Made by a program: the position numbers and the translations under genes. The notes under the pieces were generated by a model. That model ran no database searches and was not told where the DNA came from. It was given only the letters and a program-made list of their open reading frames with translations. Positions 1 through 6,934 of a DNA stretch of 8,635 nt are shown piece by piece. The stretch is taken from contig JAIFNF010000195.1 of assembly GCA_020047885.1 (NCBI GenBank), positions 1 through 8,635 of the forward strand, written 5' to 3'. This stretch comes from Gammaproteobacteria bacterium (GTDB taxonomy: Bacteria > Pseudomonadota > Gammaproteobacteria > Competibacterales > Competibacteraceae). Every line of letters begins with the position of its first letter. Position 1 is the first letter of the stretch.

Positions 1-2
1 GC

Positions 3-239
3 CGGGTTGAACTTGGAGATACCGCACCACCTTCCGAGGAGACTATTCAGCTCTTGGCCGCGGATTTGGGAGAAGACGCCGATTTGTTGTTGGCCCGAGC
101 CGGCAAAGTGGCGAGCGACGTCCGGAACACTATCCTCGATCGGCCGATTTTGTTTGCCCAATTGATCCGTTCCCTGAGCCAGGTCACTGATGAAAAGCTG
201 AAACGCCTGGTGTGCAAGTCCCGTAACTCGCGGTGTTAG
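3..239 (+). CDS. XRE-type helix-turn-helix regulator, C-terminal part (5'-truncated)
   Basis: An open frame enters from the left edge and ends at TAG 237-239, giving 78 visible residues. The text contains PSEETIQLLAADLGEDADLL followed by ARAGKVASDV, then a helical tail with RPILFAQLIRSL. From family knowledge, this pattern (P-S-x-x-x-I-x-x-L-A, then L-G-E-D-x-D-x-L-L-x-x-A-G-K-V) follows the DNA-binding helices in short XRE/Cro-like regulators of roughly 100-120 residues. The DNA-binding helix itself lies outside the window, so the assignment rests on the C-terminal half. A TTG at 54 could in principle start a 61-residue protein, but the coding pattern continues upstream to the edge, so a truncated longer gene is more likely. 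The last residues (CKSRNSRC) look unconserved. Regulators of this type often control neighbouring defence or toxin-antitoxin genes, but none is visible here. Confidence 0.6.
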   Translation, partial: RVELGDTAPPSEETIQLLAADLGEDADLLLARAGKVASDVRNTILDRPILFAQLIRSLSQVTDEKLKRLVCKSRNSRC

Positions 240-300
240 TGTCAACCCGGCAGTCAATAACTCATCTATCTCCCGTCTCCCTGAAACGGGCGGGTTCCGG

Positions 301-329
301 TAGCAAAAAGGGTCTCCCGTCATCATAAT
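301..329 (+). promoter_or_regulatory. weak sigma70-like promoter candidate upstream of the DedA-PAP2 gene
   Basis: CATAAT at 324-329 matches five of six bases of the TATAAT -10 box. Seventeen bases upstream, TAGCAA (301-306) matches only three of six bases of TTGACA. It is the best match I noticed in the spacer before the membrane-protein gene. Initiation would fall near 336, leaving a leader of about 45 bases to the ATG at 381. Such matches occur often by chance, so this is only a pointer for transcript mapping. Confidence 0.2.
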
Positions 330-380
330 CGGCGATGCACGAATCCCGTGAAACCCTTTACCTGCCCACCTGAACCCGCT

Positions 381-2348
381 ATGCATTCCGAATTCGTTAA
401 TTCCCTGTTCGCCTGGGTATCAGCCAATCCCGGCTGGATGAGCGCTGTTATCTTTATTTCAGCCACAGCGGAGTCACTGACCATCGTCGGGGTCATCATC
501 CCCGGCGCTTTGGTGATGTTCACCCTCGGCGCATTTATCGGGCTGGGCCATGTTGATTTCTGGACTGCCTACTGGTGGTCAACCCTGGGGGCGATCATCG
601 GCGACGCGATCAGCTTCTGGATCGGTCGGGTATTCCATCAACGCATCCGGCGGGTCTGGCCGTTTACCAAACACCCGGAAATGATCACCCGCAGCGAGGA
701 CTTCTTCCGTCGGCATGGTGGCAAGAGCGTCCTGTTTGGGCGCTTCTTTGGCCCAGTGCGCGGCACCATTCCCACCGTCGCCGGGATGATGGACATGCAC
801 TGGCGCGCCTTCATGGTCGCCAACGTCATCTCCGGCATTCTCTGGGCACCGGTTTATCTGCTGCCGGGCATGGCCTTTGGCGCATCGCTGGACATCGCTT
901 CGCGGGTCGCCGGACGACTGGCGCTGCTGATCGTCATCATCGTGGTGGTGCTGTGGTTCACCGCCTGGCTGGTGAACCATGCCGTGCGACTTTTCCAGGC
1001 GCACGCCACCGACTGGCTGCAACGGTTTACCACGTGGAGCCAGAGCCGACGCTTCATTGGTCCGATCAGCGCCTCGCTGCTGGACCCCCGTGAAAATGAA
1101 TTGCGCGGGCTGGCGACGCTGGGGGTATTACTGCTGGGCAGCGTGGTGTTGCTCAGTCTAAGTCTCAGCGCTGCTGGCCGACAGTTGCCCAGCGGGCTGG
1201 ATCAAAGCCTCTACCACTTTTTCCAGGAATTGCGCACACCTTGGGTTGACGCGCTGATGGTGTTCACGACGGAGCTGGGCGACTATCAGGTCACCTTGCC
1301 GGTCAGTCTGGTGGTATTCGGCTGGTTGATCTGGCAGCGCCATCACTCCGCCGCTTGGCACTGGCTGGTCGCCCTGGGCTTTGGTATGGCGACCAACCTG
1401 CTGTTCCGCTGGCTGTTGCCGGTCGCTAGTCCTGACCCGGCGTTGGTAGGGGGAATCGGCTACTCATTTCCATCAAGCCACGCAACCTTCAGCACCCTCG
1501 TTTTTGGGTTCCTGGCGGTGCTCATCGCCCGGGAAATCCCGCTGGCTCGGCGCTGGATGGTTTATCTGGCGGCAGCGTTCATCATCGTCCCCATCGCTTT
1601 CGCCCGCCTGTATCTCGGTATTCACTGGCTCACCGATACGCTGGCGGGTCTCTGCCTGGGACTGGTCTGGGTCACGGTGCTGGGCATCGCCTATAACCAT
1701 CATCCGAAAGCTGCGATCCACTGGCGGGGGTTGCTGGCTTATAGCGTGATCGTGCTACTGGCCATGGATTTACTGCATGTCAGCCTCGACTATCGAGACG
1801 ATCTGCAACGCTATCAGCCACAAACTCCGTTGCAGATTCTGACGCGGGCGCAGTGGCAAACGCAGGGTTGGCGGGAACTGCCGCAGCAACGGCTCGATTT
1901 TCGGGGTTATCACCGCCAGGAGTTGACCCTGCAATGGGCAGGAACCCGTGAGCAACTGGAACATGGCATGAACCTGAAAAACCTGCTGCTCTGTTTAAGT
2001 CCCCAGGTAGAATTGCAGGAGCTGCCGGTATTGCCACAGTTGCATAATGGGCGTGAAGATGAGCTGCGGATGGTTCGCTATGGTGATGACCCGGCCAGTC
2101 GCTGGCTGGTACGGTTCTGGGATGTCGGAGCGCGACTGCACGAGGGCAATATGCCCATCTGGATCGGCAGCATCAGTCGGCAGCAACGGGAACCCCGGAT
2201 GCGTCTGTTTACCTTTGCCCTGGATGATCCACTGCCCTTTATCCCGGACGATCTGCTCGCCCCCGCCTGGCAAGGGTTGCACATTCAGCAGGTAATAGGT
2301 TCCAATTCCCGCCTATTGATGACCCTGATTGCTGATGGAGAGGATTGA
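381..2348 (+). CDS. DedA / PAP2 phosphatase / LssY C-terminal fusion membrane protein
   Basis: A 655-residue integral membrane protein with three parts. Residues about 10-200 are a DedA (SNARE-associated) domain: E31, IIPG at 39-42, GD at 74-75, and FGRFFGPVRGTIP at 119-131 with R121 and R127. DedA proteins are implicated in lipid flipping and proton-dependent envelope homeostasis. Residues about 245-440 are a multi-pass PAP2 (type 2 phosphatidic acid phosphatase) domain with PSSH at 364-367 and ARLYLGIHWLTD at 408-419, giving the expected H367, R409, H415 and D419. Its first motif is degenerate: R343-x6-S350-P351 replaces K-x6-R-P. Residues about 495-655 are a soluble LssY C-terminal type domain (LPQLHNG, RFWD, PIWIGSI). 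The same three-domain order is known from annotated 'bifunctional DedA family/phosphatase PAP2 family' proteins. I prefer ATG 381, because MHSEFVNSLFAW resembles usual DedA starts; a GTG at 348 would add 11 proline-rich residues. Neither start has a clear ribosome site. Activity and substrate (undecaprenyl or phosphatidyl phosphates) are inferred. Confidence 0.9.
   Translation: MHSEFVNSLFAWVSANPGWMSAVIFISATAESLTIVGVIIPGALVMFTLGAFIGLGHVDFWTAYWWSTLGAIIGDAISFWIGRVFHQRIRRVWPFTKHPEMITRSEDFFRRHGGKSVLFGRFFGPVRGTIPTVAGMMDMHWRAFMVANVISGILWAPVYLLPGMAFGASLDIASRVAGRLALLIVIIVVVLWFTAWLVNHAVRLFQAHATDWLQRFTTWSQSRRFIGPISASLLDPRENELRGLATLGVLLLGSVVLLSLSLSAAGRQLPSGLDQSLYHFFQELRTPWVDALMVFTTELGDYQVTLPVSLVVFGWLIWQRHHSAAWHWLVALGFGMATNLLFRWLLPVASPDPALVGGIGYSFPSSHATFSTLVFGFLAVLIAREIPLARRWMVYLAAAFIIVPIAFARLYLGIHWLTDTLAGLCLGLVWVTVLGIAYNHHPKAAIHWRGLLAYSVIVLLAMDLLHVSLDYRDDLQRYQPQTPLQILTRAQWQTQGWRELPQQRLDFRGYHRQELTLQWAGTREQLEHGMNLKNLLLCLSPQVELQELPVLPQLHNGREDELRMVRYGDDPASRWLVRFWDVGARLHEGNMPIWIGSISRQQREPRMRLFTFALDDPLPFIPDDLLAPAWQGLHIQQVIGSNSRLLMTLIADGED
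2337..2343 (+). promoter_or_regulatory. ribosome binding site of the isochorismatase-family gene
   Basis: GGAGAGG lies inside the last codons of the preceding gene, eight bases before ATG 2352. It supports that start over the in-frame ATG at 2358, and its position suggests translational coupling with the membrane-protein gene. Confidence 0.6.
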
Positions 2349-2351
2349 CTC

Positions 2352-2897
2352 ATGTTGATGAAAGCCGAGACGTCCTGCCTGCTGGTCGTGGATTTTCAGG
2401 AACGACTGATGCCGGCCATTCACGATGCGGACCGCATGGTCGCCAACGGTGCCTGGCTGATTCGGATCGCCCAGCGGCTGGAGGTGCCGGTGCTGGCTTC
2501 CGAGCAGTATCCCAAGGGACTGGGCCACACGGTATCTGCAATCCGTGATGTGCTGCCGGTGGAGGCGTTTATGGAAAAAATGCACTTTTCCTGCGCCGCT
2601 GACCGGGATTGCATGAGGCGCATTGATGCACTGGGCCGCGATCAGATCGTGATGATGGGTGCGGAAGCGCATGTTTGTGTCTTGCAGACGGCGCTAGGGT
2701 TACAGGCGACCGGCAAGGAGGTTTATCTGGTCGCCGATGCGGTCTCCTCCCGGTCGCCGCGTGATGTGGAATTAGCGCTGGAGCGGATGCGCGCGGAGGG
2801 GGTGCGGGTGGTTAGTCGAGAGATGGTGGTCTTTGAGTGGCTGCATCAGTCCGGTACCGAGCGGTTCCGGGAGATCAGCCAGGAGTTTTTGCGGTAA
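2352..2897 (+). CDS. isochorismatase-family cysteine hydrolase (YcaC/ISOC2-like)
   Basis: A 181-residue soluble protein covering a complete isochorismatase-like hydrolase domain. The Asp-Lys-Cys triad of the family is visible: D14 in LLVVDFQERL, K76 in FMEKMHFSC, and C109 in GAEAHVCVLQTA, which also carries the residues before the cysteine that form the usual cis-peptide turn. SEQYPKGLGHTV and the C-terminal VFEWLHQSGTERFREIS place it nearer the YcaC/ISOC2 group than true isochorismatases or nicotinamidases. The family cleaves C-N or ether bonds through a cysteine nucleophile, but substrates in this subgroup are mostly unknown, so I name none. It has no signal peptide or membrane segment and should be cytosolic. 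It begins three bases after the stop of the DedA-PAP2 gene and in the same frame, with a good ribosome site, so the two are very likely co-transcribed. The length is normal for the family and no key residue is missing. Confidence 0.92.
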   Translation: MLMKAETSCLLVVDFQERLMPAIHDADRMVANGAWLIRIAQRLEVPVLASEQYPKGLGHTVSAIRDVLPVEAFMEKMHFSCAADRDCMRRIDALGRDQIVMMGAEAHVCVLQTALGLQATGKEVYLVADAVSSRSPRDVELALERMRAEGVRVVSREMVVFEWLHQSGTERFREISQEFLR

Positions 2898-2941
2898 AAC
2901 CCGTTCACTCGCGGCTGAAAAACGCTCTTACCTTCAATCCT

Positions 2942-2956
2942 TCTCCCGTGGGGAGA
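2942..2956. repeat. short inverted repeat (6-bp arms) between operons
   Basis: TCTCCC at 2942-2947 and GGGAGA at 2951-2956 are perfect reverse complements around the three-base loop GTG. No T-run follows, so it is not a standard rho-independent terminator. Together with the larger palindrome 70 bases downstream it may belong to an interspersed repeat family. Similar CTCCC/GGGAG hairpins are common between genes in proteobacteria. Confidence 0.45.
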
Positions 2957-3024
2957 GACAAATTCTCATCTCGCCTTTCAACCTGAGTCGCCGACCTCCC
3001 GAACCACCCCGTCGCTTCGCGCCA

Positions 3025-3046
3025 CCCCTCCTTAGCCAAGGAGGGG
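3025..3046. repeat. perfect 9-bp-arm palindrome, REP-like
   Basis: CCCCTCCTT at 3025-3033 and AAGGAGGGG at 3038-3046 pair perfectly around the loop AGCC. The stem is GC-rich and strong. No T-tract follows on either strand, so an intrinsic terminator is unlikely, although a hairpin after the hydrolase gene could still stabilise its mRNA 3' end. The preceding text (GTCGCTTCGCGCCA) and its place between genes suggest a REP-type or miniature mobile repeat. That needs a genome-wide copy count, which I cannot do. The right arm contains AAGGAGG, a perfect Shine-Dalgarno sequence, but it is 53 bases upstream of ispG, too far to serve that start. Confidence 0.6.
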
Positions 3047-3049
3047 AAT

Positions 3050-3061
3050 CCGGAAGTCCGG
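3050..3061. repeat. small palindrome beside the REP-like hairpin
   Basis: CCGGA at 3050-3054 and TCCGG at 3057-3061 are reverse complements around AG. It lies three bases after the larger palindrome and may be part of the same repeat unit. With a two-base spacer it would form poorly as an RNA hairpin, so a dyad protein-binding site is also possible. Chance occurrence cannot be excluded. Confidence 0.3.
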
Positions 3062-3098
3062 CGATCATCGGGCAAGACTCTATCGCCTTTGAGTTCAT

Positions 3099-4331
3099 AT
3101 GATGACCTGTCCCGAGTTTTCCATTCCCCGCCGTCCTTCTATCACTGTCCGCGTTGGCGAAATCCCGGTCGGCGGTGCTGCGCCCATCGTGGTGCAGTCC
3201 ATGACCAATACCGATACCGCCGATGCCGAGGCGACCGCCGCACAAGTAGCCGCGTTAGCCCAGGCCGGTTCGGAATTGGTGCGCCTTACAGTCAACACCG
3301 AGGAAGCCGCCGCCGCGGTGCCGGTCATTCGGGAACGCCTGGCGGCACAAGGTCTCACCGTCCCGCTCATCGGCGATTTCCACTTCAACGGTCACCGCCT
3401 GCTCACCAAATATCCCGCCTGCGCCGAGGCGCTGGATAAATACCGCATCAATCCCGGTAATGTCGGGCGCGGTAAAAAGAAGGATGAGCAGTTCTCAACC
3501 ATTGTCGACATCGCCTGCCGCTATGACAAACCGGTGCGGATCGGCGTCAACTGGGGCAGCCTGGATCAGGCGCTGGCAGCGCGGTTGATGGATGAGAACG
3601 CCCGGTCGCCAGCGCCGAAATCGGCCACGGAAGTGATGTATGAAGCGGTGATTCTATCGGCGCTGGAGAGTGCGCAACGGGCTGAGGAGATCGGTCTGGG
3701 CCATGACCGGATCATTCTGTCGGTGAAAATGAGCGGCGTTCAGGACTTGATCGCGGTCTACCGCAAACTGGCGACCCGCTGCAACTATCCCCTGCATCTG
3801 GGGCTGACCGAGGCCGGGATGGGCAGCAAGGGCATTGTCGCCTCGACTGCCGCGCTGGCCGTGCTGTTGCAGGAAGGCATCGGTGACACGATTCGCATCT
3901 CGCTGACGCCGGAACCGGGCGGCGACCGTACCCAGGAAGTCATTGTCGCCCAGGAAATCCTGCAAGCCATGGGGCTACGTTCGTTCACGCCCCAAGTCAC
4001 CGCCTGTCCGGGATGTGGCCGAACCAGCAGCGACTACTTCCAGCATCTGGCGCAGGACATTCAAACCTGGTTGCGGCAACAAATGCCGGTCTGGCGGGAG
4101 CGCTATCCGGGCGTTGAAGCATTGAAAGTCGCAGTGATGGGTTGCGTGGTCAACGGTCCCGGCGAAAGCAAGCAGGCCAACGTCGGCATCAGTTTGCCGG
4201 GAACTGGCGAGGTTCCGGTCGCGCCGGTCTATGTCGATGGCGAGAAAACCGTCACGCTCAAAGGCGACGCCATCGCCGCCGAGTTCCAGAAAATCGTGGA
4301 TGATTATGTGATCCGGCGTTACCGGGTATAG
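3099..4331 (+). CDS. ispG: 4-hydroxy-3-methylbut-2-en-1-yl diphosphate synthase (long-form IspG)
   Basis: IspG (GcpE) converts 2-C-methyl-D-erythritol 2,4-cyclodiphosphate to HMBPP, the penultimate step of the MEP route to isoprenoid precursors, using a [4Fe-4S] cluster and flavodoxin or ferredoxin electrons. It is cytosolic. The N-terminal TIM-barrel part shows [40 protein letters not shown] and [10 protein letters not shown]. The C-terminal cluster domain shows CPGCGRTS (C303, C306) and [11 protein letters not shown] (C349, E356), the expected three cysteines and one glutamate. At 410 residues it exceeds the E. coli enzyme (372), with 46 rather than 35 residues between the second-motif and third-motif cysteines counted from the first. 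This is the long type found in many beta- and other proteobacteria. It starts at the first of two adjacent ATGs (3099, 3102); no strong ribosome site is seen. The usual gammaproteobacterial neighbours (rodZ, hisS) are absent. The next gene starts two bases after its stop. Confidence 0.97.
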   Translation: MMTCPEFSIPRRPSITVRVGEIPVGGAAPIVVQSMTNTDTADAEATAAQVAALAQAGSELVRLTVNTEEAAAAVPVIRERLAAQGLTVPLIGDFHFNGHRLLTKYPACAEALDKYRINPGNVGRGKKKDEQFSTIVDIACRYDKPVRIGVNWGSLDQALAARLMDENARSPAPKSATEVMYEAVILSALESAQRAEEIGLGHDRIILSVKMSGVQDLIAVYRKLATRCNYPLHLGLTEAGMGSKGIVASTAALAVLLQEGIGDTIRISLTPEPGGDRTQEVIVAQEILQAMGLRSFTPQVTACPGCGRTSSDYFQHLAQDIQTWLRQQMPVWRERYPGVEALKVAVMGCVVNGPGESKQANVGISLPGTGEVPVAPVYVDGEKTVTLKGDAIAAEFQKIVDDYVIRRYRV

Positions 4332-4333
4332 AC

Positions 4334-6898
4334 ATGAAAGTCATGCTGTCGATGACGATGTTCCGTTCGGTGTTCCGTCGATCCCGTTCGCTAACGGTCG
4401 CGATGCTGGTTTTTCTGATTGCCGCCGCTGGTGCCAGTGTGATCACCTGGCGTTTGGAGCAGGCGCGTCTCGATGTGGAACGCGCCCATATTGCCATTCA
4501 CGCCAGTCATCACGCGCACATCATCGAACGCCATATTGAAAAGGCGTTGTCAGTTACCTATGCCCTGGCGGCTTTGGTGCGTCAGGGCAATGGCGCAGTC
4601 CCGAAATTTGCGGCGTTGGCGCAGGAAATGTTGCCGTTTTACCCTGGAGTGTCCGCACTGGGCCTGGCCCCTGGCGGTATTGTCGACCAGATCGTCCCTC
4701 TGGCGGGTAACGAAAAGGCCATCGGCCACAATCTGCTGCAAGACCCGGCGCGAACCCGGGAAGCCTTCATCGCCCGGGATACCGGTAAACTCACTCTGGC
4801 AGGTCCTTTTAACCTGCTGCAAGGCGGACTGGGGGCTGCGGGCCGTCTCCCGGTGTTCCTTAAAGACGAGACAGGTCAGTCATTCTTCTGGGGATTCGTC
4901 GTGGTCTTGCTGCGGTTTCCTGACGTGCTGGAACCGGCACAGATCGCCCATATGATCGACAATAATCTCAACTACGTGCTTTGGCGTATTCATCCCGACA
5001 CCGGACAGAAGCAGATCATCGCCGCATCCACCTCGGCGATGCTCATCGCGCCGATTGAACAAGTCATAGAGGTTCCGAATGCGACATGGACATTGAGCGT
5101 GAGTCCGGTAAACGGCTGGAGCAATCCAGGCTGGCTGGCGTTAATGGTGGGGCTGGGCTTGTTGTTCGCATTGTTAGTGGCAGTGCTGGCGAAACTGCTC
5201 ATCGACTACCAGCAGGCGGCGAAAGCATTGCAGCAAAGTGAAGAACGGTATCGTCGTCTGGCTGACGATCTGCCGGCCTTGGTTTGCCAATACCTGTCAG
5301 ACAGCACGCTGACCTATGTCAATCGGGCCTATTGCCACTATTTCAGGAAAACGCACGAAGAGTTACTGGGGTACCGGTTTCTCGATTTTCTTCCAACGGA
5401 AGCGGTCGCAGCCACTAAAGGTTTTTATCAGTCGCTGACGCCCGATATGCCTGTGCATACTTACCAGCATCCCGTTGAAGTGAATGGCGTAATACGCTGG
5501 CAGGAATGGACGGATCGGGCCTTTTTTAATAGCCAAGGGGAGAGCCTTTATTTTCAGGCAGTGGGTCAGGATATCACCGAGCGTAAACAGGTGGATGCGA
5601 TGATCAAGACCAGTGAAGCGCAACTACAGTCGATCATTAATGCCTCCCCGGTACCTCTCGCCTTAAATGACGATCAGCAAAACATCGTTTTCCTCAACCC
5701 CGCCTTTGTACAAACCTTTGGTTATACCCTGGAGGATATTCCTACACTCAGCGACTGGTGGCTCAAAGCCTATCCTGATCCTGAATACGGCCAGTGGGTC
5801 GCGGAGACTTGGCAACTCACTCTGGAGCGGGCGAAACGGGAAGGTACGGCTTTCTCACCGATAGAGGTGCAGATACGGTGTAAAACAGGAGCGGTTAAAA
5901 CCGTCCTGACCAGTGCGGTATCGCTGGATGCTTCAATGGCAGGCGTTCACTTGGTCACGTTGTATGACTTTACCGAGCGCAAGCGCACTGAGATGGAACT
6001 ACGGATCGCCGCCACCGCTTTTGAGTCCCAGGAAGGCATGATGATTACTGATGCCGCTGAGGTCATTTTACGAGTCAACCACGCCTTCACCCTGATCACT
6101 GGCTATGCTGCCGAAGACGCGGGCGGTCAGAGTCCGCGCCTGCTCAAATCCGGTCGCCACGATGCCGCCTTTTTTGCCACGATGTGGGCGCACATCGAGC
6201 AGGATGGACAATGGCAAGGTGAAATCTGGAACCGCAGCCCGAACGGGGGCGTGTATCTGGTTTGGCTGACGATCACCGGGGTCATAAACGAGAGCGGCGC
6301 GGTCACTCACTATGTCGGGACGCTCACGGACATTACCCAACGCAAAATGGCCGAGGATGAGATCAAGCACTTGGCCTTCTACGACCCGTTGACCGAGCTG
6401 CCTAATCGGCGATTGCTGCTGGATCGATTGCATCAAGCGATTGTGGTCAGCGCCCGTAACCAGCAGTATGGGGCATTGCTGTTCATTGATCTGGACAACT
6501 TCAAGACCCTCAACGACACCCACGGCCATGACTATGGCGATCTGCTGCTGCAACAGGCCGCCCGACGACTGACAACTTGTGTTCGTGAAAGCGATACGGT
6601 CGCCCGCCTAGGCGGTGATGAGTTCGTGGTGATGCTCGAAGACCTGAGTGGGAATCTCCCGGAAGCGGTCGCGCAGACCCGATCGGTCGGCGAGAAAATT
6701 CTGGAGGCGCTCAATCAGCCTTACCCACTGGTCGATCAGTGGCACCACAGCACCCCCAGCATCGGCATGACCCTGTTTAGCCACCATCAGGAAACCGTCA
6801 CGCAACTGCTCAAACAGGCCGATCTGGCGATGTATGCGGCCAAGGCGGCGGGCCGTAATACCCTGCGGTTTTTTGAACCGCAACCACCGGGTCAGTGA
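4334..6898 (+). CDS. membrane diguanylate cyclase: CHASE-PAS-PAS-PAS-GGDEF
   Basis: An 854-residue sensor that should make cyclic di-GMP from two GTP at the inner membrane. Order: membrane segment 20-38; periplasmic CHASE domain about 55-250 (APGGIVDQIVPLAGNEKAIG at 112-131, LLQGGLG near 160, FFWGF near 184); membrane segment about 266-290; PAS domains at about 303-420, 430-550 and 554-675, each ending in an (I/F)TERK or ITQRK linker; GGDEF domain from about 680. The catalytic domain looks intact: FIDLDNFK at 717-724 with metal-binding D719, NDTHGHDYGD after it, and GGDEF at 760-764. RESD at 751-754 sits five residues before GGDEF and matches the RxxD inhibitory site, so product feedback is expected. 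There is no EAL or HD-GYP domain; the protein ends shortly after GGDEF. CHASE domains sense small ligands such as cytokinin-like molecules or peptides, but the ligand here is unknown. It starts two bases after ispG, with further ATGs at 4343, 4352 and 4358 and no clear ribosome site, suggesting coupled translation. Confidence 0.95.
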   Translation: MKVMLSMTMFRSVFRRSRSLTVAMLVFLIAAAGASVITWRLEQARLDVERAHIAIHASHHAHIIERHIEKALSVTYALAALVRQGNGAVPKFAALAQEMLPFYPGVSALGLAPGGIVDQIVPLAGNEKAIGHNLLQDPARTREAFIARDTGKLTLAGPFNLLQGGLGAAGRLPVFLKDETGQSFFWGFVVVLLRFPDVLEPAQIAHMIDNNLNYVLWRIHPDTGQKQIIAASTSAMLIAPIEQVIEVPNATWTLSVSPVNGWSNPGWLALMVGLGLLFALLVAVLAKLLIDYQQAAKALQQSEERYRRLADDLPALVCQYLSDSTLTYVNRAYCHYFRKTHEELLGYRFLDFLPTEAVAATKGFYQSLTPDMPVHTYQHPVEVNGVIRWQEWTDRAFFNSQGESLYFQAVGQDITERKQVDAMIKTSEAQLQSIINASPVPLALNDDQQNIVFLNPAFVQTFGYTLEDIPTLSDWWLKAYPDPEYGQWVAETWQLTLERAKREGTAFSPIEVQIRCKTGAVKTVLTSAVSLDASMAGVHLVTLYDFTERKRTEMELRIAATAFESQEGMMITDAAEVILRVNHAFTLITGYAAEDAGGQSPRLLKSGRHDAAFFATMWAHIEQDGQWQGEIWNRSPNGGVYLVWLTITGVINESGAVTHYVGTLTDITQRKMAEDEIKHLAFYDPLTELPNRRLLLDRLHQAIVVSARNQQYGALLFIDLDNFKTLNDTHGHDYGDLLLQQAARRLTTCVRESDTVARLGGDEFVVMLEDLSGNLPEAVAQTRSVGEKILEALNQPYPLVDQWHHSTPSIGMTLFSHHQETVTQLLKQADLAMYAAKAAGRNTLRFFEPQPPGQ

Positions 6899-6922
6899 TC
6901 GACCCGATGCTAACGTACCGAT

Positions 6923-6927
6923 GAGGG
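6923..6927 (+). promoter_or_regulatory. ribosome binding site of the hybrid histidine kinase gene
   Basis: GAGGG stands seven bases before ATG 6935. An in-frame TAA at 6911-6913, with no other start codon between, fixes ATG 6935 as the only plausible start. The 36-base gap after the cyclase gene shows no terminator-like hairpin. Confidence 0.55.
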
Positions 6928-6934
6928 CCGAGCT

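Noticed and set aside
244..296. Possible terminator after the regulator fragment: AACCCG (244-249) with CGGGTT (291-296), and inner CCCGT (272-276) with ACGGG (286-290)
   Set aside because: The stems are short, the outer loop is long and lopsided, and no T-run follows. It may be chance pairing in GC-rich DNA.
348..380. GTG 348 as start of the DedA-PAP2-LssY gene
   Set aside because: The extra 11 residues (MKPFTCPPEPA) do not look like a DedA N-terminus and have no ribosome site before them. ATG 381 fits the family better, though the choice is not certain.
579..1022. 147-codon open frame on the - strand inside the DedA region, with a His/Asp-rich stretch
   Set aside because: It is antisense to a well-supported domain; the His/Asp run comes from the reverse complement of Ile/Val codons of a membrane helix.
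2833..3102. Open frame of 89 codons covering the spacer before ispG
   Set aside because: It overlaps the end of the hydrolase gene in another frame and its text simply translates the palindromic spacer (runs of Pro, Arg and Gly). No domain pattern or ribosome site supports it.
6068..6553. 161-codon open frame on the - strand within the PAS/GGDEF region
   Set aside because: It lies antisense to intact PAS3 and GGDEF coding sequence and shows no recognisable domain or start signal.
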